Shown here: in pieces, positions 50,885 through 61,275 of the stretch | How positions within the stretch are numbered: position 1 is the first letter of the stretch | Layout: the number at the start of each line of letters is the position of its first letter | Origin: Xanthobacter sp. NM-25 | GTDB taxonomy: Bacteria > Pseudomonadota > Alphaproteobacteria > Rhizobiales > Xanthobacteraceae | NCBI RefSeq assembly: GCF_022138605.1 | Contig: NZ_JACBFS010000005.1 | Span: forward strand, 186,001-250,000 | Direction of reading: 5' to 3' | Length of the DNA stretch: 64,000 bases | Translations under genes and position numbers: made by a program | The notes under the pieces: generated by a model | Told to the model about the DNA's origin: nothing | The model's database searches: none | What the model saw: only the letters and a program-made list of their open reading frames with translations

Positions 50885-51952
50885 ATGAAATTCAGTCTCT
50901 TCTACTTCGATGGCGACGGCGACACCGCCGTTGGCGATCGCTATCGCCTCTTGATGGACAGCGCGCGCTTCGCCGATGCCAACGACTTCACGGCATTGTG
51001 GGTGCCAGAACGGCATTTCCACGCCTTCGGCGGTCTCTACCCCAACCCGTCGACGATCCACACCGCACTGGCGATGGTGACCCAGCGCATTCAGCTGCGC
51101 TCCGGCAGTATCGTCCTGCCTCTGCATCATCCGGTGCGGGTGGCGGAGGAGATCAGCGTCGTCGACAATCTGTCCGGCGGACGTGTCGGCGTCGGCATCG
51201 CCTCCGGCTGGACGCGGGATGAGTTCGTGCTGTCGCGTGAGCCCTATGGCAGCCGGCGCAGCCTGATGTGGCGCAATTACGAGGTGATCTCGAAGCTGCT
51301 CGCGGGCGAGCACGTGAGCCTCGAGCATGCCGATGGTCAGGTTACGGAAGCGCGGACTTTGCCGCGGCCGGTGCAGCCGCGCATTCCCTTCTGGGTGGCC
51401 AGCCAGTCCACCGAGACCTTCATCGAAGCCGGGCGCCGTGGCGTCAATGTGCTCACTGCTCTGCTCGGCGAAACCCTGGAAGGGCTGGCGCCGAAGATCC
51501 AGGCCTACCGGCGATCCCTGGAGAAGCACGGCCACGACCCTGCCTCTGGCACCGTGACCATCATGGCGCATACGTTCCTGGGGGCCGATGCGGCGCAGGT
51601 CAAGGCGACCGTGACTGGCCCCTTCGGGGATTATCTGCGCACCCATTATCACCTGCTGGAGGGGCTGGCCCGCAGCATGGGGCTCGATATCGCCCTGGAG
51701 AACTTCAGCCAGGACGACCTCGACAGCCTCATCCAGTTCGGCATTGAGGGGTTTATGCGCGGGCGCTCCCTCATCGGTACCCCGGACGGCGCAGCCGAGA
51801 CCGTCGAGGCGCTCGCGGCCGCCGGCGTGGATGAGATCGCCTGCCTCATCGACTTCGTCCAGGACTACGGCCTGGCGATGGGTGGCCTGCCGCATCTCCT
51901 GGTGCTGGCCCGCCGTTACGCGCCGGTGCCCGCCTTGAGCAAAGCCGTGTGA
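50885..51952 (+). CDS. Luciferase-like FMN monooxygenase (NRPS/PKS tailoring type)
   Basis: A 355-aa flavin-dependent monooxygenase of the bacterial luciferase-like fold, of the subgroup found with or inside NRPS/PKS enzymes. Typical blocks are FSLFYFDGDGD at the N-terminus, LWVPERHFHAFGG, SGSIVLPLHHPVRVAEEISVVDNLSGGR (first part), VGVGIASGWTRDEF, and LIGTPDGAAETVEAL. It probably hydroxylates the carrier-bound chain made by the neighbouring PKS. AAGGAG lies about 12 nt before the ATG, with an A/G-rich stretch between. It is 92 nt after the PKS and followed by the glycine NRPS 14 nt later. Confidence 0.92.
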   Translation: MKFSLFYFDGDGDTAVGDRYRLLMDSARFADANDFTALWVPERHFHAFGGLYPNPSTIHTALAMVTQRIQLRSGSIVLPLHHPVRVAEEISVVDNLSGGRVGVGIASGWTRDEFVLSREPYGSRRSLMWRNYEVISKLLAGEHVSLEHADGQVTEARTLPRPVQPRIPFWVASQSTETFIEAGRRGVNVLTALLGETLEGLAPKIQAYRRSLEKHGHDPASGTVTIMAHTFLGADAAQVKATVTGPFGDYLRTHYHLLEGLARSMGLDIALENFSQDDLDSLIQFGIEGFMRGRSLIGTPDGAAETVEALAAAGVDEIACLIDFVQDYGLAMGGLPHLLVLARRYAPVPALSKAV

Positions 51953-51966
51953 GGAAGGGCCCTGTC

Positions 51967-54900
51967 GTGAGCAACGCAGATCCGATGGACAGGTTGCGGG
52001 CGCGGGTCGCGGCCCTGGACCCGGCGCAGCAGGCGGACTTCCGCCGGCAGCTGGAAGCCCGCGGCATCGCCTGGGACAGCCTCGCGCCGCAGGCTGAAGC
52101 GGTGAGCCGGCCCGACCGCCTGCCGCTCTCGCCGGGCCAGATGCATTTCTGGATTCAGCAAAGCCTTTATCCGGAAAGCTCGGCCTATCATGTGGCTTAT
52201 CGCTGGCGACTGCGTGGCCCGCTCGACCGCGCCGCGCTGGAGAAGAGCCTGCAGGCCATCGTCGATCGGCATGCGCCCCTGCGCACGGCGTTTCCGCTGC
52301 ATGAGGGCGAGCCCTGGCAGCAGGTGCTGCCCGGCTGCGCATTCGCCCTCGATTTCACCGACGCGGAGGGATCCGAGGCCCGGCTGGAGGAAGTCGCGCA
52401 CCGCGCCGCCACCGCACCGTTCGATCTGACCCAGGCGCCGCTGTTTCGGGTCCACCTCGTGCGGTTCGGTGCGCAGGAGCATCTGCTTGCCATCACCTTG
52501 CACCATATGATCGCGGATGGATGGTCGCGCGGCGTGCTGATGCGCGAGCTGGCGGCGGGCTATCGCGCCTTCTGCGCCGGTCGTGCGCCGGACCTGCCGG
52601 ACCTGTCCGGCGACTTCGCCGCCTGTGTGCGCGCGCAGCAAGACTGGCTGCAGGGCTCCGCCAGCCACCGGCAGCGGGCCTATTGGAAGGCGCGCCTGAG
52701 CGACCTCAAGCCGCTGGAGCTGCCGACCGACCGCTCCCGGCACAGCACCATCGACATGGCGGCGGCGCGCATCACGCGCGACCTTCCATCGACGCTCTAC
52801 GCGCAGGTCCGTGTGCTGGCGGCACGGCTCGGCACCACGACTTTCACCGTCCTGGCCGCGACGTTCAAACTGTTGCTCCACCGCTATTGCGGCCAGCGGG
52901 ACCTGGTCATCTGCACGCCGGTCGCCGGACGCATGGGCGCGGAGGCCGCCGGCCTGATCGGCCTGTTCACCAATACCCTGGTGCTGCGCACCCGGCTGGA
53001 CCCGGGCCTGACCTTCTCGCAATGGGTGGGGCAGGTTCAGGACTGCGTTTCCGATGCGCTGGACCACCAGGAGCTGCCCTTTCCCATGGTCGCCGAGGCC
53101 CTCGGCCTCAATCGCGACGCCCGGCAAAATCCCCTGTCCCAGGTGATGTTCCAGGTGCAGACCGGCGGCTACCAGCAGCAGAATGCCGAAGAGGTCGATC
53201 TCGGCGTCGCGGGCCTGTCGGTGCGGCAGCAGCCGGCGCCGCTGCGGGAGACCAAGGTGGATCTCAGCTGGTACATGATGGAGCGGGAGAGCGGCTGCCT
53301 CTTGACCATCGAGTATCGCACCGCCCTCTTCGATCCCTGGCGCATGGCGCGCATGGCGACCCATTTCGAGCATCTGCTGCAGTCTGTTCTGCAGGCGCCC
53401 CATGCGCTGTTGCCGACCCTGAACTACATGTCCGAAGAGGAGCGGCACGCCCTTGTCGCGCTCGGCACGCCGGTGGAAGCGCAGCTGCCCCGCGTCACGG
53501 TGCACGAGGTCATCGCCGATGTCGCCCGACGCTATCCCGAGGGGGTGGCTCTGGAGAGCGATGGCCGGAGCTGGAGCTATCGGCAACTGGAGGATGACGC
53601 CCATCGGCTGGCGCGATGGCTGTCGTCGGGGCCGGAGCCGGTGCGGCCCGGTGATCGGGTGGCCGTTTCGCTGCCGGGCAAGGGGGCCTCCATCGTGGCG
53701 CTGCTCGCGCTCCTGAAGGCCGGCGCCATCTATGTGCCGCTCGATCCTGACCACCCGGCGGACCGTGTGGCCTATGTGCTGCAGGATGCCGGCGTGAGCC
53801 TGATCCTGACCGATCAACCGCAGCTCTACCCCGCGCATCGCTGCCTGGATCCGCTGGCGCCGGTGCTGGAGGCCGACCCTGCGGTGGCGCTGCCCGCGGC
53901 GGACCCGGCGCGCCTGGCCTATCTTCTCTATACCAGCGGCAGCACCGGCCGGCCGAATGGCGTGCCCATCGGTCATATCAGCCTGCTCAACCATCTGTGG
54001 TCCATGGCCCGGTGCCCGGGCCTGCGTCCGGGCGATCGCATGCTGGCCATCACCACGCCGACCTTCGACATCTCCATTCTCGAGATGCTGCTGCCGCTCA
54101 GCATCGGCGCGACGGTGGTGCTCTACGGCCAGGGGCTGCTGCTCGCCCCGGCGAAGCTGGCGGAGGTGTTGAGCCGCGACCGCATCACCCACATGCAGGC
54201 CACCCCCGCCTATTGGCGCATGCTGCTCGACAGCGGCTGGCGGGGGTGCGCGACGCTGACCGCGCTGTGCGGCGGCGAAGCGCTCGATGCACCACTGGCC
54301 CGCCGCCTGCTGCAGCACGTGGGCACCTTGTGGAACGTCTATGGTCCCACCGAGGCCACCATCTGGGCGAGCGCGCTCGTGGTGACGCAGGAACATGCGG
54401 AAAGCGGCAAGGTCCCCATCGGCGGGGCGGTCGACAACACCCATCTCCATGTTCTCGACACCTATCTGGAGCCGCTGCCGCGCGGCATTCCGGGCGAGCT
54501 GCATATTGGCGGCGCCTGCCTGAGCCCAGGCTATTGGAACCGCCCGTCGCTGGCCGCCGCCCGCTTCGTGCCCAATCCGTTCCGGGCCGCGCCGGGTCAG
54601 CCGCTGCACCTCTATCGCACCGGCGACGCCGTGGTCCGGCTGGCGGGGGATGAGATCGAGTTCATCGGCCGCACCGATTTCCAGGTGAAGCTGCGGGGCT
54701 ACCGCATCGAGATCGGCGAGATCGAGGATTGTCTGTTCAAGGAGCCCCTGGTCGAGCAGGCGATCGTGATGCTCGATGCGCCGAACGAACGGCTGGTAGC
54801 TTATGCGCTGGTGCGCGATCCCGCTGCCGCCATCGACGATGGGTCCACGGAACGTGCGCTCCGCCAGTCCCTCGCGGCGCAACTGCCGCGCTACATGGTG

Positions 54901-56379
54901 CCGACCGCGTTCGTTCTGATGCGCGCCTTCCCGCTCAATCCGAACGGCAAGGTGGATCGCAAGCAGCTTCCTTTGCCGAAGGCGTCGGTGGCGCGTGCGC
55001 GACCCACCGCCCCGCGCAATGCTGCAGAGGCGACCCTGCTGGCCATCTGGATGGCGGTGCTGCAGCGCGACGACTTCGGTGTGGAAGACAATTTCTTCGA
55101 TCTCGGTGGCGATTCCATTCTCGGCGTCCGCATCGTCGCCCGCGCTCAGGCGCAGGGCCTGGGGCTTGAGCCCACGCAGATCTTCGAGCACCAGACCGTC
55201 GCCGCGCAGGCGGCCGTCGCCGCTCGGAAACCGTCGCACAGGCCGCAGCTCTCGCGCTGGCAATGCTATGCGACCGGTGCGGACCTCGCCCCGTGGCTCG
55301 TCACCTTCCACGCGCCGGCGCCCGATGCGGTGATGCGACGCGCGGCGGAGCTGGTGGCGCACCACCACCCCGCCCTGCGCGGCCATCTGGTTCCGGACGC
55401 CGTCCACGCCTCCTTAGACTGCGGGGGCGACGACGATCCGGCCCTTGCGCAATGGGCGCGCGATGTCTCCCGCCAGGGCGGGCGCATGACCTTCGGTCTG
55501 CGCACATGTTTGCGGGATGGCGCACCGATATGCGCCCTTGCCGCCCATCCGCTCCTGGTGGACGCTCTGGCCATCGGCTGGATAGTCGCCGACCTCGAAG
55601 ATGCGGCCGGCGCGCTCATGGCCGGCGCCGCGCCGGTGCTGCATGCGCCCGGCAGCGACGAGGCCTGGCTTGCCCAGGCGGGAGGAGAGACCCCGGTCAG
55701 CGCGCCGCCTTTGTCCGACGCCGCTCTCGCGGGCGAGGTGTGTACGGCTCTCGGGCCGGATGCGGTGGCGCGTCTGCGCACGACGGCGCGACACCTGGAG
55801 GTGCCGCTGGAGCTGATGGTTCTCAAGGCGCTGGAACAGGCGCTCGCGCCTGCGAGCGGGGGCGATGCGCCCGCCTTGGCGCTTTTGACCGCCACCCGGC
55901 CGGACGCAGCGTGCCGGCGGACGGCGGGAAATTTCACGCGGCTCGTTCCGATCTCCACTGCGCCGCGCCCGCGCGCCCACGACCCCGACTGGTTCGTGGC
56001 TCAGAAGGCCCGCCTCGCCGCCGTCGGGCCGGGGGGCGATCCAAGCGATGCCGGCACAGCACGGATCGTCCTGTCGTGGCAGGACCGGGAGGCCGATGCG
56101 CGGGCGCCGGGGGATGGCGGCGATCGCGGGGACCTCCAATGGCAGCTGGCGCCCCGCTGCGTGTTTCCGCAGGGGTGTATCCTGGGCGTGGAGGCGCTCG
56201 CGCATGGGGAGGGCCTCGACCTGCGCTGGCATTTCGACCCCGCCCGACAGCCCCGTGCCGAGGTGGAGGCGCGGGCGCGTCTCCACCTGCAAGCGCTGAC
56301 CGGCATGAAGGCGGAGGCCTCCAGCTCGGCTGCGAAAGTGGATCGCCTGCTGGACAGGCTCAGATCGCGGAAGGATTAG
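51967..56379 (+). CDS. NRPS, glycine-type: C-A-T plus degenerate epimerase-like domain
   Basis: A 1470-aa synthetase. C has HHMIADGWS at H179/H180. A has specificity residues D-I-L-Q-L-G-V-I-W, one step from the glycine code DILQLGLIW. The A3 motif reads SGSTGRPNG, with Asn664 replacing the usual lysine; the A10 NGKVDRK is intact. T has Ser1050. The last 390 residues resemble an epimerase domain but the active site reads AAHPLLVDA (His1194, Pro1195) instead of HHxxxD, and TAGNFTRLVP replaces TVGWFTxxxP, so it should be inactive. GTG at 51967 has GAGGAAGGG upstream and is preferred to GTG at 51949. Confidence 0.92.
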   Translation: MSNADPMDRLRARVAALDPAQQADFRRQLEARGIAWDSLAPQAEAVSRPDRLPLSPGQMHFWIQQSLYPESSAYHVAYRWRLRGPLDRAALEKSLQAIVDRHAPLRTAFPLHEGEPWQQVLPGCAFALDFTDAEGSEARLEEVAHRAATAPFDLTQAPLFRVHLVRFGAQEHLLAITLHHMIADGWSRGVLMRELAAGYRAFCAGRAPDLPDLSGDFAACVRAQQDWLQGSASHRQRAYWKARLSDLKPLELPTDRSRHSTIDMAAARITRDLPSTLYAQVRVLAARLGTTTFTVLAATFKLLLHRYCGQRDLVICTPVAGRMGAEAAGLIGLFTNTLVLRTRLDPGLTFSQWVGQVQDCVSDALDHQELPFPMVAEALGLNRDARQNPLSQVMFQVQTGGYQQQNAEEVDLGVAGLSVRQQPAPLRETKVDLSWYMMERESGCLLTIEYRTALFDPWRMARMATHFEHLLQSVLQAPHALLPTLNYMSEEERHALVALGTPVEAQLPRVTVHEVIADVARRYPEGVALESDGRSWSYRQLEDDAHRLARWLSSGPEPVRPGDRVAVSLPGKGASIVALLALLKAGAIYVPLDPDHPADRVAYVLQDAGVSLILTDQPQLYPAHRCLDPLAPVLEADPAVALPAADPARLAYLLYTSGSTGRPNGVPIGHISLLNHLWSMARCPGLRPGDRMLAITTPTFDISILEMLLPLSIGATVVLYGQGLLLAPAKLAEVLSRDRITHMQATPAYWRMLLDSGWRGCATLTALCGGEALDAPLARRLLQHVGTLWNVYGPTEATIWASALVVTQEHAESGKVPIGGAVDNTHLHVLDTYLEPLPRGIPGELHIGGACLSPGYWNRPSLAAARFVPNPFRAAPGQPLHLYRTGDAVVRLAGDEIEFIGRTDFQVKLRGYRIEIGEIEDCLFKEPLVEQAIVMLDAPNERLVAYALVRDPAAAIDDGSTERALRQSLAAQLPRYMVPTAFVLMRAFPLNPNGKVDRKQLPLPKASVARARPTAPRNAAEATLLAIWMAVLQRDDFGVEDNFFDLGGDSILGVRIVARAQAQGLGLEPTQIFEHQTVAAQAAVAARKPSHRPQLSRWQCYATGADLAPWLVTFHAPAPDAVMRRAAELVAHHHPALRGHLVPDAVHASLDCGGDDDPALAQWARDVSRQGGRMTFGLRTCLRDGAPICALAAHPLLVDALAIGWIVADLEDAAGALMAGAAPVLHAPGSDEAWLAQAGGETPVSAPPLSDAALAGEVCTALGPDAVARLRTTARHLEVPLELMVLKALEQALAPASGGDAPALALLTATRPDAACRRTAGNFTRLVPISTAPRPRAHDPDWFVAQKARLAAVGPGGDPSDAGTARIVLSWQDREADARAPGDGGDRGDLQWQLAPRCVFPQGCILGVEALAHGEGLDLRWHFDPARQPRAEVEARARLHLQALTGMKAEASSSAAKVDRLLDRLRSRKD

Positions 56380-56383
56380 CGCG

Positions 56384-59300
56384 GTGGCCGAGGTGGTCGA
56401 TGTCTTCGAAATGACGCCGATGCAGAGCGGAATGCTCTTCCATACCTTGATGGAAGAGCATTCCGGCACCTATTTCGAGCAATGCTGGTGTCGCCTTGAT
56501 GGGCACCTCGACGTCGCGGCCTTCCAGGCGGCGTGGCAGCGGGTGATCGCCCGTCACGCGGTGCTGCGCGGCGAATGCCATTGGGTGGATCTCGATCGCC
56601 CGGTGCTGGTGATCCATGACGGGGTTGAACCGGAGTGGCATCTGGCGGATTGGACCACCCTCGACGCCGTGGCGCAGGAGCAAGCCTTTGCCGATTGGCT
56701 GGCCTCCGACCGCCGGCGCGGATTCCGGCTCGATACGGCGCCCCTCATGCGTTTCGCGCTGTTCCGCGTGGGACCGGACAGCCACCGCTTTGTCTGGAGC
56801 TTCCACCACCTGCTGATGGATGGCTGGTGTGGCTCTCTGCTGGTGGGCGAGATGCTGCGCGCCTATGCGGGCCGGGAACTGCCTCCGTCGCCGGCGCCCT
56901 ATCGCCGCTATGTGGAGTGGCTCGCCGCGCAGGATGGAACTGCGGCGCGCGCCTATTGGAGCCGTACTCTGGCGGACCTTCCGGAAGCGCCGGTTCCGGA
57001 GCTGGCGCCTCTCAGCCATGAGGCGGCAGGCAGCGGCGACGAGGCCGGCACCGTCGAGTTCCGCGAGGTGGTCGATCCTGACCTTGTCGCCCGGCTCACG
57101 GCCATGGCGCGGCGGGAGCGCCTCACCCTCGCCACTGTTCTCCAGGGAGCATGGGCCCTGCTCCTGTCCCGCTACAGCGGCACGGACGATGTGGTGTTCG
57201 GAACCGTGCTGTCGGGTCGGCCGGCGGACTTGCCGGGAGCCGATGCCATGATCGGGCTGTTCCTGAACACGGTGCCGCTGCGGGTGGCGACCGATCCGGC
57301 TCGGCGGGTCGCTCCCTTTCTGCGCGATCTGCAGGCCGAAAGCCGCCACCGTGAGCGGCACGGCCACGCTGCCCTCACCGACCTGCAGCGTTGGAGCCGC
57401 AGGGAGGCGGGTCAGCCGCTGTTCGAGACCTTGCTGATCATCGAGAATCTGCCCCTGTCCATGCAGGATGCCTTCGCGCGGGAGGCCGGCGAACTGGCGC
57501 TTCTGGAGGCGGGGAGCTTCGAGCGCACCCATTATTCGTTGGCCCTGCGCGTGTTTCCGGGCACACAGACCGTACTGGCCCTGAGCATCGACACGGCTCG
57601 GGTCGCACCGGCGCATGCCCGGCAGATGCTGCGCCACTATCAGGGCATCCTCTCCCGCCTTGCCGACGCCCCCGAGGCCTATCTCGGCGACATCGAGCTG
57701 CTGGCGGACGCGGAGCGCGGCCGGCTGCTGGAGATGGGCCGTGGCCCGGCGGCTCCGGCGGCCGAGCCGATTCCGGTGCAGGTCTCCGCCCACGCGGCGC
57801 GGACGCCGGACAAGACCGCGGTGGCCTACGCCGCACCCTCCGGCGACGTGATGCTGAGCTATCGCCAGCTGGAGGCGCGCAGCGAGGACTGGGCGGCGCG
57901 TCTGCGGACGCGGGGCATCGGCCGTGGCGCGGTGGTTGCCGTGTGCCTGCGCCGTGGACCTGATCTGCTCGTCACTTTGCTCGCCGTCCTGAAATCGGGG
58001 GCAGCCTATCTGCCCATCGACCCCGGTTATCCGGCGGAGCGCATCGGCTACATGCTCGCGGATTCCACGGCCGCGCTGCTGCTCACCGACCTCGCGCCGG
58101 CGGAGCGGCCGGCGGTGCCCGAGGGGGTGCCGGTGATCGCTCTCGATGAGCCCGAGGGCGCTGTACGCGCCATTGCCGGTGCGTGTCCCTCGCCCGACCC
58201 CGAAGACCTTGCCTATATCCTCTACACCAGCGGCAGCACCGGCCAGCCCAAGGGCGTGGCCATTCAGCACCGCGCACTGAGCAATTTCATCACCGCGATG
58301 GCGGCTCGCCCGGGCATCGATGCCGCCGACCGGCTGCTCGCGCTCACCACCATCGGCTTCGACATCGCCGGCCTTGAGCTGTTCGGCCCCCTCGCGCGGG
58401 GCGCGACGGTGCTGTTGGCGGACACTGCGGCCGCTCGCGATGGCGCCCGCCTCGTGGCGTTGCTGCGGCGGTTGCGGCCCTCGCTCATGCAGGCGACGCC
58501 GGCAGGCTGGCGCATGCTGGTGGACGCCGGCTGGGAGGGGGATCGCGATCTCAGGATGCTGTGCGGCGGCGAGGCGCTCGACGGGCAGCTGGCCGCGCAG
58601 CTGCTGGCGCGTGGTGGCGAGCTGTGGAACCTGTACGGGCCGACGGAAACCACCATCTGGTCGGCAGCGGTCGAGGTGCGCGCCGAGACCCTCCAGAGAG
58701 GCGGAGCGCCGGGGGCCGGGGTGCCGGTGGCGGGCCCCATCGACCAGACCATGCTTTATGTGCTCGACCCGCGTGGCCTGCCGGTTCCTGTCGGCATCGC
58801 CGGCGAGCTGCATATCGCCGGAGCGGGGCTGAGCCCGGGATATTGGGGCAAGCCCAGCCTGACCGCCGAGCGCTTCGTGCCCAATCCGTTTCGCGCCGGC
58901 CCGCAGGACGGGCTGCACCTCTACCGCACCGGCGACCTCGTGCGCTGGCGCGCCGACGGGGCGCTGGATTTCCTGGGGCGCATGGACAGCCAGATCAAGC
59001 TGCGCGGCTACCGCATCGAACTCGGTGAGATCGAGGCGCGGCTGTCCGCTCATCCCCTGGTCGCGGAAGCGGCCGTGCTGGCGCAGGAGGGGGCCGCGGG
59101 CATGCAGCTCGTGGCTTATCTGCGCTGGGCTGGCCCGCCGCCCGCCGATCCGGCGGCGAGCCTGCGCGATCACCTGGGGCAGGCGCTGCCGGCCTATATG
59201 GTGCCAGCCGCCTATGTGCCGCTGGAGCGCTTTCCCCTGACCCCCAACGGCAAGGTCGATCGCAAGGCCTTGCCGGCGCTGCGCCCGAACCTGCCGACCC

Positions 59301-59695
59301 GGAATGCGGAACAGGTCTCCACCCTGGGCGAGCCCGCGGCAACACTGGCGGCGCTCTGGTGCGACATCCTGAAGGTGGGGCCCATCGCGCCGCAGGACAA
59401 TTTCTTCGCCCTCGGCGGCCATTCGCTGCTGGTGATCGCGCTGCAGAATGCCGTGCGCCAGCGGTTCGGGATCACGCTCGACATCACCGATTTCTTCCGC
59501 TTTCCCACGTTGCAGACCCTGGCGACCCGCATCGCTGGATTGACGGGGATGGCGACCGGCGAGGAGCGGGACTGGCACGACCGGGCCGGATCGCAACGCG
59601 CGGGCCGCGCCCGGCTCGCCCAGCGCCGGGACCTGAAGCGACAGGATCCGCGCCGCGGCGGCCCGGCGGACGGGCCGCCGATGCCGTCACCATGA
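56384..59695 (+). CDS. NRPS, glycine-type module: C-A-T
   Basis: A 1103-aa synthetase. C has FHHLLMDGWC (H141/H142) and begins MTPMQSGMLFHTL, the type that usually follows an epimerase; here it follows the decayed epimerase-like domain. A has specificity residues D-I-L-Q-L-G-L-I-W, the standard glycine code, with an intact YTSGSTGQPKG. T has Ser1014. The last 45 residues are basic and low-complexity (QRAGRARLAQRR) and may dock the next enzyme. GTG at 56384 follows GGAAGGA by 8 nt, 4 nt after the previous stop. Confidence 0.94.
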   Translation: MAEVVDVFEMTPMQSGMLFHTLMEEHSGTYFEQCWCRLDGHLDVAAFQAAWQRVIARHAVLRGECHWVDLDRPVLVIHDGVEPEWHLADWTTLDAVAQEQAFADWLASDRRRGFRLDTAPLMRFALFRVGPDSHRFVWSFHHLLMDGWCGSLLVGEMLRAYAGRELPPSPAPYRRYVEWLAAQDGTAARAYWSRTLADLPEAPVPELAPLSHEAAGSGDEAGTVEFREVVDPDLVARLTAMARRERLTLATVLQGAWALLLSRYSGTDDVVFGTVLSGRPADLPGADAMIGLFLNTVPLRVATDPARRVAPFLRDLQAESRHRERHGHAALTDLQRWSRREAGQPLFETLLIIENLPLSMQDAFAREAGELALLEAGSFERTHYSLALRVFPGTQTVLALSIDTARVAPAHARQMLRHYQGILSRLADAPEAYLGDIELLADAERGRLLEMGRGPAAPAAEPIPVQVSAHAARTPDKTAVAYAAPSGDVMLSYRQLEARSEDWAARLRTRGIGRGAVVAVCLRRGPDLLVTLLAVLKSGAAYLPIDPGYPAERIGYMLADSTAALLLTDLAPAERPAVPEGVPVIALDEPEGAVRAIAGACPSPDPEDLAYILYTSGSTGQPKGVAIQHRALSNFITAMAARPGIDAADRLLALTTIGFDIAGLELFGPLARGATVLLADTAAARDGARLVALLRRLRPSLMQATPAGWRMLVDAGWEGDRDLRMLCGGEALDGQLAAQLLARGGELWNLYGPTETTIWSAAVEVRAETLQRGGAPGAGVPVAGPIDQTMLYVLDPRGLPVPVGIAGELHIAGAGLSPGYWGKPSLTAERFVPNPFRAGPQDGLHLYRTGDLVRWRADGALDFLGRMDSQIKLRGYRIELGEIEARLSAHPLVAEAAVLAQEGAAGMQLVAYLRWAGPPPADPAASLRDHLGQALPAYMVPAAYVPLERFPLTPNGKVDRKALPALRPNLPTRNAEQVSTLGEPAATLAALWCDILKVGPIAPQDNFFALGGHSLLVIALQNAVRQRFGITLDITDFFRFPTLQTLATRIAGLTGMATGEERDWHDRAGSQRAGRARLAQRRDLKRQDPRRGGPADGPPMPSP

Positions 59696-59817
59696 GCGCT
59701 CTCCTCCGCCGATGTCACGCTGAGAGCGGCGTTCCGCGACATCAATGCGGATTGGTGTGATGAAACGCGACAACGCCATAAATTGGAGCGCCCGCCGCAA
59801 GCCAAAGGGCCCGGAAG

Positions 59818-61275
59818 ATGATCGAGGGAACACGGGGCACGGCAGGAGCCGTGGTCCAGGGGAGCCGGACGGGCGAGGGAGGGGCGAAGGCGGGGATGGA
59901 CGCAGAACACAGGCCCGGCGAGCGCGGCCACGCGCCCGATGGCGCTCCGGGGGCCGCCGCGCAAGCCTCGCTATTCCAGCTGAGCTTTCCCATGTTCCTG
60001 CATTCGGTGCTGACGTGTGCGGTGATGCTGCTGGAGGGCGTCATCATCAGCGCGCACTCCGCCGATGCCATGGCCGCGGTGGCGGTGGCCAAGCAGGTGC
60101 TGCAGATCGCGTTCGAGATGTCGGGCATGGTGGGCATCGGCGCCGTCATCCTGATCTCCCACAGCCTGGGCCGTGGGGAGCGGGAGCATGCGCGGCGGGT
60201 GGCCGCCGCAGCGCTCAAGGCGAATGCTGTGCTGGGCCTCGCCATCGGCGTGCTGCTGCTGCTGCTGAGGCCGGTGGTGCTGTGGCTCCTCGACGTTCCC
60301 GAGGCGTTGGCCGACGATGCGAGCACGTATCTGGCCATCGTGGCCGGGTCCATGTTCTTCAACGGCATTGCCGCGGCCGCGCTGTCCTGCCTGCGGGCAT
60401 TCGGCAAGAGCCGGATCATCCTGCGCGTCGGGTTGGCCCTGTCGGTTCTCTATGTGGCGACGCTGTATGTGCTGGTGCTCGGCGCCGGCCCTGTGCCGCC
60501 GCTGGGCGTCATGGGTGCCGCGCTCGGCGCCTTCTTCCTCCGCGTCCTCATGGCCGTGCTGTTCGGTCTGGCGCTGTTTGTCGCGCTCGGTCCGTGGTCC
60601 GGGGGAAGGCCGTTGTTGTCGCAGCTTCCGCTGGTGCGCAAAATGCTTGGGCTGGCCTATCCCAGCGTGTCCGATTACATCGGCTACAGTTTCTATCAAT
60701 TGGCGCTGCTCAGCCTCGTCACGGGTTTCGGCGTCGCCGCCGTTCTGGGCCGCGCCTATGTGCTGCTGGCCATGTCGTTCCTGGTGCTCGTCGTCATGGC
60801 CATCAGCCAGGGCAATGAGGTGCTGCTCGGCTATCGGTGCGGTGAGCGCCGGCGCGAACAGGCCTTCCACCAGGCCCTGCGCTCCAGCGTCATCGCCGCG
60901 ACCCTTACCACGGTGCTTGCCGCGCTGGTGTGGCTGCTGGCCGACCCGTTCATCGGCCTGTTCCGGGCGACCGACGAAATCCGAGCGCAGGCCGAGCGCC
61001 TGCTGCTGCTGACCATCTTTTTGCAGCCCGGGCTGGCGTTCAACACCATCCTGTTGCAGTCGCTGCGCGCGGTGGGCGACGTGCGCTGGCCGGTGGTGGC
61101 CAGCGTCGCCATCACCTGGGGCGCGGGGCTGCCCCTGGCCTGGCTGCTGTGCGTGCGGCTGGACCTGGGGGTGGAGGGCGTGTGGTACGCGCTGATCGTG
61201 GAAGAGACGGCCAAGGCCGTCATCATGCTGCTGCGCTGGACCCATCGCGGCTGGCTGCGCCATGGCCTGGTGTGA
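59818..61275 (+). CDS. MATE-family exporter
   Basis: A 485-aa inner-membrane transporter with about twelve hydrophobic helices in two related halves, as in multidrug and toxic compound extrusion proteins. The first ~45 residues are hydrophilic and may not be translated; an ATG at 59896 is the alternative start. It probably exports the lipopeptide to the periplasm. It lies 122 bp after the NRPS and overlaps the phosphopantetheinyl transferase by 14 nt. Confidence 0.9.
   Translation: MIEGTRGTAGAVVQGSRTGEGGAKAGMDAEHRPGERGHAPDGAPGAAAQASLFQLSFPMFLHSVLTCAVMLLEGVIISAHSADAMAAVAVAKQVLQIAFEMSGMVGIGAVILISHSLGRGEREHARRVAAAALKANAVLGLAIGVLLLLLRPVVLWLLDVPEALADDASTYLAIVAGSMFFNGIAAAALSCLRAFGKSRIILRVGLALSVLYVATLYVLVLGAGPVPPLGVMGAALGAFFLRVLMAVLFGLALFVALGPWSGGRPLLSQLPLVRKMLGLAYPSVSDYIGYSFYQLALLSLVTGFGVAAVLGRAYVLLAMSFLVLVVMAISQGNEVLLGYRCGERRREQAFHQALRSSVIAATLTTVLAALVWLLADPFIGLFRATDEIRAQAERLLLLTIFLQPGLAFNTILLQSLRAVGDVRWPVVASVAITWGAGLPLAWLLCVRLDLGVEGVWYALIVEETAKAVIMLLRWTHRGWLRHGLV

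Noticed and set aside
51916..55407. 1163-aa minus-strand frame opposite the glycine NRPS
   Set aside because: Shadow of the C and A domains; no independent domain pattern or ribosome-binding site.
56360..59596. 1078-aa minus-strand frame opposite the second glycine NRPS
   Set aside because: Shadow of an unambiguous C-A-T module.
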